The notes: generated by a model not told the origin, from the sequence alone. A stretch of 64,000 bases of DNA from Hamadaea flava (GCF_024172085.1 NZ_JAMZDZ010000001.1:868001-932000); one strand, 5' to 3'. Counted from the stretch's first letter, positions 17,198 to 25,379 are shown. Made by a program: numbers and translations.

Positions 17198-18229
17198 TCA
17201 GTCTGCCGCTAGTCGCGCCTCGAACAGCGTGCGCACGCCAGGAACCTCGCGCAGCAGGTCCAGCGCCAGCTCCGCATGCCCCGGGGCGTACCCGTTGCCG
17301 ATCAGCATGGTCACGTCCGCCGCGAGACCCTCCGCACCCAGCGCGGCGGCCGCGAAGCTCGTGGCCATCGAGAAGAAGATCACCGTGCCGCCGTCCGCGG
17401 TGGACAGGATCGCGCCGTGCTCGCAGCCCGGCACGTCCACGCAGACCACCGTCACGTCCGCGCGCCGCCCGAGCGCCGCCTCGACCGCCGCCGACAGCGC
17501 CACCGGGTCACGCGCGTCGGCCAACGCCACGACGTCCGCGAGCCCCGCGGCCACGAGCCGCTCCCGCTCCGCCTCCACCGGCACGATCCCAGCGGTACGC
17601 ACAGCGCCGGCCCGTCGTGCGGCGGCCAGTGCCAGCGAACCGGACTTGCCGGCGCCCCCGATGACGGCGACGGTCGGGTTCTCGTACTTCTTCACGACGC
17701 GCTCGGTCAGCGCCGGGGCCCCGCAGACGTCGAACACCGCCAGGGCCAGCTCGGGATCGAGGTCGTCGGGCAGCTTGGCGGCGATCGACCGGCCGAACAG
17801 GATCGCGTAGCCGACCGCGGGCACCTGCTCCGACAACCCGTCCCACCGATCGAGACCATCGATGATGTTCAGTGGGGTCAAGGTTAGGCTGACGAGCGTA
17901 GCGACCCGATCTCCCGGCTTCAGGCCCAGCGGCGAATCCGGCCCCACCGCGTCGACCGTGCCGATCAGCATCCCCCCGGAGCCCGTGACCGGATTGTGCA
18001 TCTTTCCGCGTGATTCGACGATGTCGAGAACTTCCGCGCGCACCTTGTCGCCGTCGCCGCCGTGCTTGGTGAACAGCTGCCGGAAACTCGCCGCGTCGAG
18101 ATTCAGCTTCTCGATCGCGATCCGCACCTCGTCCGCGCCGACCGCCGGATCGGTGGACAGCCGCAGGGCCGCCTGCGGCAGGACGCCGCTCGGCTCGAGG
18201 ACCCGGTGCAGACCTACGGGCGACGTCAT
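17198..18229 (-). CDS. kdd: L-erythro-3,5-diaminohexanoate dehydrogenase
   Basis: 343 aa. Oxidatively deaminates 3,5-diaminohexanoate to 3-keto-5-aminohexanoate with NAD(P). It matches the Kdd family: N-terminal HRVLEPSGVLPQAALRLS, GKMHNPVTGSGGMLIGTV and LTLTPLNIIDGL. The nucleotide-binding loop is VAVIGGAGKSGSLA (about residues 187-200), and the C-terminal end has MLIGNGYAPGHAELALDLLRE. First gene of the leftward lysine operon, divergent from kamA with 144 bp between starts. An ATG at 18229 begins MTSPVGLHRV, with AAGGAGATCT upstream. Confidence 0.93.
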   Translation of the reverse strand: MTSPVGLHRVLEPSGVLPQAALRLSTDPAVGADEVRIAIEKLNLDAASFRQLFTKHGGDGDKVRAEVLDIVESRGKMHNPVTGSGGMLIGTVDAVGPDSPLGLKPGDRVATLVSLTLTPLNIIDGLDRWDGLSEQVPAVGYAILFGRSIAAKLPDDLDPELALAVFDVCGAPALTERVVKKYENPTVAVIGGAGKSGSLALAAARRAGAVRTAGIVPVEAERERLVAAGLADVVALADARDPVALSAAVEAALGRRADVTVVCVDVPGCEHGAILSTADGGTVIFFSMATSFAAAALGAEGLAADVTMLIGNGYAPGHAELALDLLREVPGVRTLFEARLAAD

Positions 18230-18373
18230 CGTCAGATCTCCTTGATTCCCCTTGATACGTACAACAGCCGGTGCTTTGCGAGCGCTGGCGGAAATTCTCC
18301 GGCAGAATAGTTCCTACACGAAAAATAATCCAGTAGTGTGACGCCGTCACCCCACCGCTCGAGGAGGAGCCAA
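18230..18373. promoter_or_regulatory. Divergent promoter region of kdd operon and kamA with candidate operator
   Basis: 144-bp AT-richer intergenic between divergent lysine genes. It contains the inverted repeat ATTCT-ccggc-AGAAT (18294-18308), flanked by GGAA and TTCC. This is a suitable operator for a regulator that controls both directions. Exact -35/-10 elements could not be assigned. Confidence 0.45.
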
Positions 18374-19801
18374 ATGTCCAGCGAAGCAGAATCCGCCGTA
18401 GAGGCCGCCTCACCGTCCTCCCGGCTGACGCTGACGCCGGATCGAGCGGGAGGCGCCCAACCCTACGAGTACCGCCGCAAGGAACTCGTGGAACCCGACT
18501 GGACCCGCTTCCCCGGCTGGCGTGACGTCACCGCCGCCCAGTGGGAGAACGCCCAGTGGCAGCGGGTCAACTGCGTCAAGAACGTCAAGCAGCTCCGGGC
18601 CGTCATGGGCGACCTGCTCGACGAGCGCTTCTACATCGACCTCGAAGCCGACCAGCAGCAGACCGCGACCATGTCCATGCTGCTGCCCCCGCAGATGCTC
18701 AACACCATGGTCCCGGCCGGCGCTCCCGCCGGTGCGGCGTACACCGAGGCGTTCTACGCCGACCCGGTCCGCCGCTACATGGTCCCGGTCGCCTCCGACC
18801 GGCTGCCCGAGTGGACCTCACACCCGCACGCCACCCGCGACTCGTTGCACGAGCACGACATGTGGGTCGCCGAAGGACTCACCCACCGTTACCCGACCAA
18901 GGTGCTCGCCGAACTGCTGTCGACCTGCCCCCAGTACTGCGGCCACTGCACCCGCATGGACCTCGTCGGCAACTCCACCCCGGCCGTCGCGAAGCTCAAA
19001 CTGGAACTCAAGCCGGTCGACCGCTACGACGCCCACATCGCGTACCTGAAGAACCACCCCGGCGTCCGCGACGTGGTGGTCTCCGGCGGCGACGTCGCCA
19101 ACGTGCCGTGGAAGCAACTCGAGGCGTACCTCATGCGGCTGCTCGAGATCGACACCATCCGCGACATCCGGCTGGCCACCAAGGCGCTCATGGGCCTGCC
19201 CCAGCACTGGCTGCAGGCCGACGTCGTCGAAGGCGTCGAACGAGTCGCCCGCACCGCCCGCCGCCGAGGCGTCAACCTGGCCATCCACACGCACGTCAAC
19301 CACGTGAACTCGATCACGCCGATCGTCGCCAAGGCCGCCCGCACCATGCTCGAAGTCGGCGTACGCGACGTCCGCAACCAGGGCGTACTCATGCGCGGCG
19401 TCAACGCCCACAGCCACGACCTGCTCGACCTGTGCTTCGCACTCCAGGGCGAGGCGAACATCCTGCCGTACTACTTCTACATGTGCGACATGATCCCCAA
19501 CGCCGAGCACTGGCGCGTCGCCGTCTGGCAGGCCCAGCAGCTCCAGCACGACATCATGGGCTACCTGCCCGGCTACGCCACCCCACGGATCGTCTGCGAC
19601 GTGCCCTTCGTCGGCAAGCGCTGGGTCCACATGGTCACCGAGTACGACCGTGACCACGGCATCTCGTACTGGACCAAGAACTACCGCACGTCGATCGAAG
19701 CCGCCGAGGCCGACGCACTCACCAAGCGATACGCCTACTACGACCCGATCGACACCCTCCCCGAGTCCGGCCGCCGCTGGTGGGCCAAGCAGGAGGACTG
19801 A
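18374..19801 (+). CDS. kamA: L-lysine 2,3-aminomutase (radical SAM, PLP)
   Basis: 475 aa. Radical SAM enzyme that converts L-lysine to L-beta-lysine. The iron-sulfur motif CxxxCxxC is CPQYCGHC (C185, C189, C192). The two Asp residues known in the clostridial enzyme to bind the substrate epsilon-amino group are kept in YMCDM and VCDVP. The PLP lysine lies in PFVGKRW, where the classical enzyme has PGGGGK, so this is a divergent clade. ATG 18374 has GAGGAGGAG five bases upstream. It is transcribed away from kdd and ends in a strong hairpin. Glutamate 2,3-aminomutase is a possible alternative, but the conserved Asp pair and the neighbouring kamDE and kdd favour lysine. Confidence 0.92.
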   Translation: MSSEAESAVEAASPSSRLTLTPDRAGGAQPYEYRRKELVEPDWTRFPGWRDVTAAQWENAQWQRVNCVKNVKQLRAVMGDLLDERFYIDLEADQQQTATMSMLLPPQMLNTMVPAGAPAGAAYTEAFYADPVRRYMVPVASDRLPEWTSHPHATRDSLHEHDMWVAEGLTHRYPTKVLAELLSTCPQYCGHCTRMDLVGNSTPAVAKLKLELKPVDRYDAHIAYLKNHPGVRDVVVSGGDVANVPWKQLEAYLMRLLEIDTIRDIRLATKALMGLPQHWLQADVVEGVERVARTARRRGVNLAIHTHVNHVNSITPIVAKAARTMLEVGVRDVRNQGVLMRGVNAHSHDLLDLCFALQGEANILPYYFYMCDMIPNAEHWRVAVWQAQQLQHDIMGYLPGYATPRIVCDVPFVGKRWVHMVTEYDRDHGISYWTKNYRTSIEAAEADALTKRYAYYDPIDTLPESGRRWWAKQED

Positions 19802-19808
19802 CCCAGCC

Positions 19809-19858
19809 TCCGCGACGGGCGGCGCATATGCGGTGCGGGCAGCACCGCCCGTCGCGGA
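19809..19858. terminator. Bidirectional terminator between kamA and the methyltransferase gene
   Basis: Perfect 14-bp stem TCCGCGACGGGCGG / CCGCCCGTCGCGGA fills the 60-bp gap between two convergent genes. The loop can form a second small hairpin (CGGTGC / GCACCG). No U-run is visible, as is usual in high-GC actinobacteria. Confidence 0.75.
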
Positions 19859-19861
19859 TCT

Positions 19862-20608
19862 TCACCCCTGGCCGAGGCTCAGCCGCCGGCCGAGGTTCAA
19901 CGTCGTCTCCAGACGCATGCGCATGACGCCGCCGGTGGCCTCCACCGCGTCGCGGATCGCGCCGAGCAACCGCTCCTGAGCGGCCGGCTCCCGCAGCCGG
20001 AACGGCGAGAACGTCTGCACCATCCGCAGGTACGCCTCGGTCGGCAGCGCCAGATCGGAGTCGAACCGCAGCACCCGCACATCGTCGAACAGCCCGCTGT
20101 CGCGCAGGTCGGCGACGATCCACTCCGCACCCCGGTCGACCACCGGATAGTGCTCGGTGGCGAACGCGGCGTCCACCGCGACCCGCTGCTCCTCGTCGGC
20201 GAACGAATGCTTCCGCCCGATCAAGGCCAGCACGCCGTCCTCATCGAGCAGCCCATGCGCGCGTACGCACCGAGCGGCCGGATCGAGCAGATGCCAGATC
20301 AACGTCCCCGCCAGCACCGGCAGCGGCCGCGACGGCGCCCAGCCCTCGAAATCCGAGCTGACCACCTCAGCCCGCGGAAACTTCGCCCGCAGATGCTCGG
20401 CCATCCGCGGATCCGGCTCGACGCACAGCATCGGCGCCCCCAACCGGCTGAACAGCTCGGTGCCCTTGCCGGTACCCGCGCCGATCTCGGCGATCAGCTC
20501 CGGCGTACCACCGATATACCCGGCCAACGCGTCGGCCATCTCCGCCGGATACCCCGGCCGGACGTCGTCGTACTGCGCTGCCACTTCCCCGAAAACCGTC
20601 GTCGCCAC
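19862..20608 (-). CDS. Class I SAM-dependent methyltransferase
   Basis: 248 aa from GTG 20608 (VATTVFGEVAAQYDDVRPGYP). The SAM-binding glycine loop is EIGAGTGKGTELF (about residues 38-50). The acidic ribose-binding residue is in CVEPDPRM, and motif II lies around SSDFEGW. The order is that of Methyltransf_11/25 proteins related to small-molecule methyltransferases. The substrate is not recognisable, and no biosynthetic partner is adjacent. The open frame extends to 20704, but homologous proteins of this type begin just before the FGxxAxxYDxxRPGYP block. There is no clear Shine-Dalgarno, so the start is uncertain. Confidence 0.82.
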   Translation of the reverse strand: MATTVFGEVAAQYDDVRPGYPAEMADALAGYIGGTPELIAEIGAGTGKGTELFSRLGAPMLCVEPDPRMAEHLRAKFPRAEVVSSDFEGWAPSRPLPVLAGTLIWHLLDPAARCVRAHGLLDEDGVLALIGRKHSFADEEQRVAVDAAFATEHYPVVDRGAEWIVADLRDSGLFDDVRVLRFDSDLALPTEAYLRMVQTFSPFRLREPAAQERLLGAIRDAVEATGGVMRMRLETTLNLGRRLSLGQG

Positions 20609-20643
20609 GCGGCCATGCTGCCACAGCGCCCGAACTCCCGGCC

Positions 20644-21255
20644 TCAGCGACGACGCCAGTAGCCGGCCACCTGCTGACCGTCCCGCTCGTGCGGCTCCAC
20701 CCACACCTGACCCGAACTGCCCAACGTCAACGCCGGCCGATGCACCGGACCCCGCTGCCGGGGCACCACCGCGCGGCGGACGAAGCCACGGACGGCCATC
20801 GAGGCCGCCACCTCCGGCAGGCGCTCGGCCCAGTACTCCCCCACGTCACCGGACAATCCCGCGGCCGCCTCCGACAACTCCGAGATCACCCGCTCGGTGC
20901 TCACCTCGGGGCGCACATGGGCCAGCAGGATCAGCCCCTCCTCCACCTGCAACGGCGTACGCAGCTCCACCTGCCGCAGATCCGCCAGCCGCTCGGCGGC
21001 ATCGGCCCACAGCAGCTGCACCAGCACGTCGTCGGCGGAGGCGACCGCCATCCCGGCAACCGTCACCGGCTCCCGCAGCAGACTGCCCGCCGGTACGCAC
21101 ACGATCTCGTCGCAGACCCGATGCCGCAGCTGCACCGCCAACGCCGTCCCACCGGAGACCACCTGATCGCTGCCCTCGGTCGCGAGCGCCCGCCACCGGT
21201 ACGCCGCCTCCAGCGACAACACACCCCTCAACCAATGCGGCAGCCGCTCGGTCAT
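20644..21255 (-). CDS. AbiEii-like nucleotidyltransferase-fold protein, possibly degenerate
   Basis: 203 aa. The segment VVSGGTALAVQLRHRVCDEI resembles the AbiEii/nucleotidyltransferase motif hGG-T-LA...HR..DhD seen in type IV toxins, followed by a helical region (DDVLVQLLWADAAERLADLRQV). The second metal-binding acid of the DhD/E pair is not in the normal place (DEIV), so catalysis is doubtful. It lies 22 bp downstream of a two-domain HTH protein on the same strand, the gene order of AbiE-like pairs. The C-terminal 60 residues (RGFVRRAVVPRQRGPVH...) are unlike the family. Function unproven. It could equally be a HTH-partner protein of another kind. Confidence 0.5.
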   Translation of the reverse strand: MTERLPHWLRGVLSLEAAYRWRALATEGSDQVVSGGTALAVQLRHRVCDEIVCVPAGSLLREPVTVAGMAVASADDVLVQLLWADAAERLADLRQVELRTPLQVEEGLILLAHVRPEVSTERVISELSEAAAGLSGDVGEYWAERLPEVAASMAVRGFVRRAVVPRQRGPVHRPALTLGSSGQVWVEPHERDGQQVAGYWRRR

Positions 21256-21277
21256 GGGAGGTCCACGTCACGCGAAG

Positions 21278-21736
21278 TCATGCAGCTTCCATTCCCCGCG
21301 ACTCGGGCGGACGAACCTCCCGCAGCAACGGCCGCAACTCCAGCCACCGCGGATGCAGCACATCCGCGTGCAGGGCACCGTCGCGTACCACGATGAAACC
21401 ATCCGCGAGCAGAGACTTCACCGCGGCGCTCGCGGTGGCCGGAGCCAGCCCGCACGCCTCCGCGACCGCCCGCGCGGAGACCAGCCCACGCGGACGCAGC
21501 GACAACTCGGCCAATACGCGCATCTGCGAGCGCGGCAGCGGACCGCCCGCGTCGACACCCAGCTCGGCCCGCAGCGCGTCCTCGTCCTCCGGCGAGAACA
21601 GCCACCCGCCCCCGGCGACGCGCCCCACCCCGAGGCGGCGCGCGGCGGACACCACGCGTCGGCGCGAGGTCCCGAGACGCCGCGCGACCTGCTCCGGGGT
21701 CGCGTCCATCTGGCCACGATAAGCCGTGTTCGCCAC
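21278..21736 (-). CDS. Two-domain helix-turn-helix DNA-binding protein
   Basis: 152 aa. Residues 11-45 (DATPEQVARRLGTSRRRVVSAARRLGVGRV) form a MerR/excisionase-like HTH. Residues about 70-130 (RVLAELSLRPRGLVSARAVAEACGLAPATASAAVKSLLADGFIVV) form a MarR-type winged helix. Two starts are possible, GTG 21736 and ATG 21709; neither has a clear Shine-Dalgarno. It precedes the AbiEii-like gene by 22 bp and is divergent from the histidine phosphatase gene. A role as autoregulating antitoxin-like partner is inference from this arrangement. Confidence 0.65.
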   Translation of the reverse strand: MANTAYRGQMDATPEQVARRLGTSRRRVVSAARRLGVGRVAGGGWLFSPEDEDALRAELGVDAGGPLPRSQMRVLAELSLRPRGLVSARAVAEACGLAPATASAAVKSLLADGFIVVRDGALHADVLHPRWLELRPLLREVRPPESRGMEAA

Positions 21737-21821
21737 ACGGTCATCCGCGTAACGTCCGACAAGCCGTCCTAGGAGCCTATTAGTCTCAGGTCAGACGCAT
21801 GACACGCCTGGACACGGTTTG

Positions 21822-22394
21822 ATGGAAGGCATGCGGGAGATCGTCCTCGTGCGGCACGGGCAGACCGAATGGTCCGCGACCGGCCGCCATACGTCCGTCA
21901 CCGACCTCGACCTCACCCCGGAGGGCGAACGCCGAGCGCGTACGCTCGGGGCCCGGCTGGCCGGGCGTTCGTTCGCGCTGGTGCTGTGCAGTCCCCGCAA
22001 ACGGGCGCAGAAGACGGCCGAGCTGGCCGGGATCGGCCCGATCGAGGTCGACGACGACCTGGTCGAGTGGAACTACGGCGAATACGAAGGCCGGACGACG
22101 CCGCAGATCCGGGCACACGACACGAACTGGACCGTGTGGACCGGCGCGACCCCGGGCGGCGAAACAGCCGCACAGGTCGGTGCGCGCGCAGACCGGATCC
22201 TGAACCGCGTACGCCCGATCCTGGCCGGCGCGGACGTCTGCCTGATCGGCCACGGCCACCAGCTGCGGGTGCTGACCGCACGCTGGCTCGGGCTGCCGCC
22301 CCAGGACGGGGCGCTGTTCAAGCTGGAGACGGCGACGCTGAACGTGCTGGGCTTCGAACGGGAGGACCCGGTGATCCAGACCTGGAACGCCTGA
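21822..22394 (+). CDS. Histidine phosphatase superfamily protein (phosphoglycerate mutase-like)
   Basis: 190 aa, branch 1 histidine phosphatase. The phosphohistidine motif is LVRHGQTEW near residue 10. The second Arg is in CSPRKRAQKTAEL, the acid in DDLVEWNYGEYEGR, and the second catalytic His in CLIGHGHQLRVL. The substrate could be a sugar phosphate or another small phosphoester; the family is too broad to say. ATG 21822 and ATG 21831 are both possible starts, the second closer to GGAAGG. It stands alone, divergent from the HTH gene and convergent with the next membrane protein gene. Confidence 0.88.
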   Translation: MEGMREIVLVRHGQTEWSATGRHTSVTDLDLTPEGERRARTLGARLAGRSFALVLCSPRKRAQKTAELAGIGPIEVDDDLVEWNYGEYEGRTTPQIRAHDTNWTVWTGATPGGETAAQVGARADRILNRVRPILAGADVCLIGHGHQLRVLTARWLGLPPQDGALFKLETATLNVLGFEREDPVIQTWNA

Positions 22395-22424
22395 CCGCGC
22401 GCAGCTGACCGCGCTCTTGGGAGA

Positions 22425-22964
22425 TCACGGACGCGGACCGGCGCTGGTCGGCCCGTACGACTTCACGGTGCCCGCGACCGCCGCGGTGACCGCTGTCAGG
22501 ACGCTGAAGATGACCGCCAGCGCGATGGCGATGCCGTTGCTTCTCTCAAAGCCGAACACGAACGTGAACTGATCGCTCACAGCGATGCCCCGCAGCAACG
22601 GCGACACGACCAAGGTCACCACCACGTAAAGCACACAGAGCCCGCACAGCGTCCACGCGCCGGGAATCATGCGGGCGAAGGTGAACCCCGCTAGGACCAC
22701 AAGCGCACCGGCGCCGCCGACACCACCGATCACGTTCTGGAGCACAAGGCTGGACCAGCGATCGGTCGACCCGAGGGCGTAGACGACGTCGTGTAGCGCG
22801 AACCAGCAGAGCATGGCGGCGGCGAGCAGCGCCAAGCTGGCGGCGATCATCGCGGCGACGGCATTCGCCCTCGGTCTGGGCTTCCCCGACAACGGGCTCG
22901 GCCCGCCACGCAACTGCGGCTGACCTTGCTGCGGAAAGCCGAGCTGCGGCGGATTCGGCTGCAT
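22425..22964 (-). CDS. Four-helix membrane protein with proline-rich N-terminus, unknown function
   Basis: 179 aa. The first 35 residues are rich in Pro, Gln and Gly (MQPNPPQLGFPQQGQ) and cytoplasmic. Four hydrophobic segments follow at about residues 38-60, 75-97, 102-125 and 142-167. ATG 22964 has GGGAGGAG six bases upstream. Such Pro/Gln-headed small membrane proteins are common in actinobacteria and have no assigned function. It shows no operon link: the gene on its right is 90 bp away, and the gene on its left is convergent. Confidence 0.75.
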   Translation of the reverse strand: MQPNPPQLGFPQQGQPQLRGGPSPLSGKPRPRANAVAAMIAASLALLAAAMLCWFALHDVVYALGSTDRWSSLVLQNVIGGVGGAGALVVLAGFTFARMIPGAWTLCGLCVLYVVVTLVVSPLLRGIAVSDQFTFVFGFERSNGIAIALAVIFSVLTAVTAAVAGTVKSYGPTSAGPRP

Positions 22965-23056
22965 CCGCGCTCCTCCCGTTGCGGCGACAGAGATCTGCCG
23001 CAGACTATCGTCCGCGACACGAGTCCGCCTTCTCACGCCAACCGGCGACGGCGTCG

Positions 23057-23701
23057 TCAGTCCCGGGCCTGCCAGGTCGTGACGCACGCTTCGTTGCCTT
23101 CGGGATCGGCGAGCACCCAGAACGCCGGTGCTTCGGCGTCGTAGACAAGCCGTCCACCCGCTGCGATCGCGGCCGCCATCCGGTTTGCCGCGTCGTCGTG
23201 CGGCAGGGTGACATCGAAATGGATGCGGTTGCGTTGCGGACGCGGCGCGTCCATCTGCTGGAACCACACCGGCGGGCTCTGCCGATCGGGGTCGCTCAGC
23301 GAGCCGTCCGGCTCGTCGGCGTACGCCAGCAGTGCTCGCCAGAACGGGCGGACCGCGTTGATGTCGAGCGCGTCGATCGCGATCTCCAGCACCTGGCGCA
23401 CCCCGGGACGCGTACGCCCGCCGACGGCGGCGGTGATGCGCCGGGCCAGTGCGACGTCCTCCTCCGTCACCCACGGCTCGTCCTGGGTGCTCTGCACGGC
23501 CAGGAGGAGCTGATCACGGCGTACGTCCAGCCAGAGGTGCTCGTCGGCGGCCTCGCCCGCGGCGTCGACCACGGTCTGTGCCAGCGCGACGGCCTCCGCC
23601 ACCGAGGCCGCTGGGATCGTGGCCCGCAGCGAGCGCAGCTGGTAACGCCAGCCGAGGTCGTGGACGGCTTCGGACGCGGCCTGCCGCGAGAGCATCTCCA
23701 T
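23057..23701 (-). CDS. Fusion of pterin carbinolamine dehydratase-like and VOC/glyoxalase domains
   Basis: 214 aa. Residues about 1-100 resemble 4a-hydroxytetrahydrobiopterin dehydratase (W.YQLRSLRATIPAASVAEAVALAQTVV, DEHLWLDVRRDQLLLAV, VTEEDVALARRI). The HHP catalytic motif is not intact, so that activity may be lost. Residues about 105-214 form a VOC domain (LEIAIDALDINAVRPFWRALL ... RIHFDVTLPHDDA ... FWVLADPEGNEACVTTW), with His and Glu that could bind metal. This fusion is frequent in actinobacteria and usually annotated as VOC protein of unknown substrate. Start ATG 23701; ATG 23695 is also possible. Confidence 0.8.
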   Translation of the reverse strand: MEMLSRQAASEAVHDLGWRYQLRSLRATIPAASVAEAVALAQTVVDAAGEAADEHLWLDVRRDQLLLAVQSTQDEPWVTEEDVALARRITAAVGGRTRPGVRQVLEIAIDALDINAVRPFWRALLAYADEPDGSLSDPDRQSPPVWFQQMDAPRPQRNRIHFDVTLPHDDAANRMAAAIAAGGRLVYDAEAPAFWVLADPEGNEACVTTWQARD

Positions 23702-23772
23702 GCCGCGAATACTGCCAGCGGGGTGTGACGCTCGCCGGTTCCCCCGCACGGGAGAGGGGGGTCACAGGGGGG

Positions 23773-24870
23773 ATGGGGGTGGCGGGTGCGGGGGTTGTAG
23801 GGGACGTGGAGATCGACGCGGTCGTCATCGGGGCCGGGCAGGCGGGCTTGTCCAGCGCGTACTTCCTGCGCCATTTCGGCCTGACGGATTTCGTGGTGCT
23901 GGACGCCAACGCCACCCCTGGCGGAGCGTGGCGACATCGGTCGCCGACCTTGAGCATGGCCGAGGTGCACGGCATCTTCGACCTGCCGGGCTTCCCCTTC
24001 GACCCGGCCGATCGGCGGGAATCCGACCCTGCCGCCGACGCTGTGAGCGACTACTTCGCCGCGTACGAGCGTCGGATGGGGCTTCGCGTCATCCGCCCCG
24101 TCGCGGTCCAGTCCGTTCGCCGGGAGCCCGACCGGCTCGTCGTGTCGGACGGCACGACCGAATGGGTGGCTCGCGCGGTCATCAACGCGACCGGCACCTG
24201 GACCCGGCCGCACTGGCCGTACTACCCGGGCGCGGCCGAGTTCCAGGGCCGCCAGCTGCATTACGCCGACTACCGGGGTCCGGAGGAGTTCGCGGGCAAG
24301 CGGGTCGTCGTGGTCGGCGGCGGCAACTCCGCCGTCCACGCGCTGTCCGATCTGGCCGGGGTGGCCGCCCAGACCGTCTGGGTCACGCGCCGGCCGCCGG
24401 TCTTCCGCGACGGCGAGTTCACGCCGGACACCGGCCGCTCCGTCGTAGCCGAGGTCGACGCGCGGGTCCGCGCGGGTCTTCCCCCGCAGAGCGTCGTCAG
24501 CGTCACCGGTCTCGGTTACACCACGGTGGTACGCGAAGCGCTGGCGAAGGACGCGCTGCACCGGTTGCCGATGTTCGCCAGGATCACGGCGTACGGGGTC
24601 GAGTGGGCCGACGGGACGTCAGCGGAGGCGGACGTCATCCTGTGGTGCACCGGGTTCCGGGCCGCCCTGGACCACCTGGCGCCGTTGAAGCTGCGCGAGC
24701 CGGGCGGCGGCATCCGGATGGACGGCACCCGGGTCCTCGCCGAGCCGCGGCTGCATCTGGTCGGCTATGGACCGTCGGCGAGCACGGTCGGGGCCAACCG
24801 CGCCGGCCGGGCGGCGGCCCGGCAGATCCGGGACCTGCTGCGTACGCCGGAAGCAGCGGCGACAGTCTAG
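23773..24870 (+). CDS. FAD-dependent monooxygenase/oxidoreductase (CzcO/FMO-like)
   Basis: 365 aa. The N-terminal FAD fold is AVVIGAGQAGLSSAYFLR, with GGAWRHRSPTL after it. A second dinucleotide fold RVVVVGGGNSAVHALSDL (about residue 175) binds NADPH, and VINATGTWTRPHWPYYPG is the linker typical of the group. The C-terminal part (VILWCTGFRAALDHL, LHLVGYGPSASTVGANRAGR) closes the FAD domain. CzcO-type proteins are often near metal genes or in secondary metabolism; neither is evident here. ATG 23773 follows a G-run; GTG 23806 is another possible start. The 3' end overlaps the convergent XRE gene by 4 nt. Confidence 0.85.
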   Translation: MGVAGAGVVGDVEIDAVVIGAGQAGLSSAYFLRHFGLTDFVVLDANATPGGAWRHRSPTLSMAEVHGIFDLPGFPFDPADRRESDPAADAVSDYFAAYERRMGLRVIRPVAVQSVRREPDRLVVSDGTTEWVARAVINATGTWTRPHWPYYPGAAEFQGRQLHYADYRGPEEFAGKRVVVVGGGNSAVHALSDLAGVAAQTVWVTRRPPVFRDGEFTPDTGRSVVAEVDARVRAGLPPQSVVSVTGLGYTTVVREALAKDALHRLPMFARITAYGVEWADGTSAEADVILWCTGFRAALDHLAPLKLREPGGGIRMDGTRVLAEPRLHLVGYGPSASTVGANRAGRAAARQIRDLLRTPEAAATV

Positions 24871-25379
24871 GAGTCGGAACGGCCGCGCCGGGAACGGCGG
24901 TGCAACCCCCGCCAGCGTCCCCCTTGCGATCGGGCCGCGGCTTCGGCCAACCGGCCTTCGGCGTACCCGATGGTGGTGGCCTTGGGCGTCGTCTTGCGCC
25001 AGCGCGTCACGAGCCAGTTCTCGACGGCGCTCGCGAGATCGGGCCGGGGCTTGTCGGCCCGCACCTGCCAGCGGGAATGGACCCACCGCTCGACCGCGTG
25101 CGAGAGATCGGCCTGGGCGAGGCGGCGGTGCGCCACCAGCCAGCGTTCGACGGCCAGGGCGTCCTCGCCGCAGGCGCGCACGAACGACGCGATCATCTCC
25201 TCGCCGGGAAGGTGCCCCCGCGACAGCGCATGGGCGATCGTCGCCCGTGGCAGCCGTTCGCCCAGCGCAGAGGCTTTCTCCTCCAGCTCGCGATAGCTGA
25301 GCTGAGCCCGCTCCCGCAGCGCACGGAGGGCCTGGACGTATTCGGCCGGCGTGCCGATCTGCGCGACATCCGTCGACAT
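24867..25379 (-). CDS. XRE-like helix-turn-helix protein
   Basis: 170 aa. Residues 10-75 (TPAEYVQALRALRERAQLSYRELEEKA...LPRATIAHALSRGHLPGEEMIASFVRACG) form the XRE-like domain common in Micromonosporaceae and Streptomyces. The rest is a basic, helical region with two related segments (HAVERWVHSRWQVR and SAVENWLVTRWRKT) and a strongly Arg-rich end. Target genes are unknown. It ends with a 4-nt convergent overlap with the monooxygenase gene, and its start lies 37 bp from the end of ndh. Confidence 0.8.
   Translation of the reverse strand: MSTDVAQIGTPAEYVQALRALRERAQLSYRELEEKASALGERLPRATIAHALSRGHLPGEEMIASFVRACGEDALAVERWLVAHRRLAQADLSHAVERWVHSRWQVRADKPRPDLASAVENWLVTRWRKTTPKATTIGYAEGRLAEAAARSQGGRWRGLHRRSRRGRSDS

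Noticed and set aside
18230-18373. B12 riboswitch ahead of the B12-dependent lysine operon
   Set aside because: The 144-bp gap lacks a B12-box-like segment and is too short for a cobalamin riboswitch.
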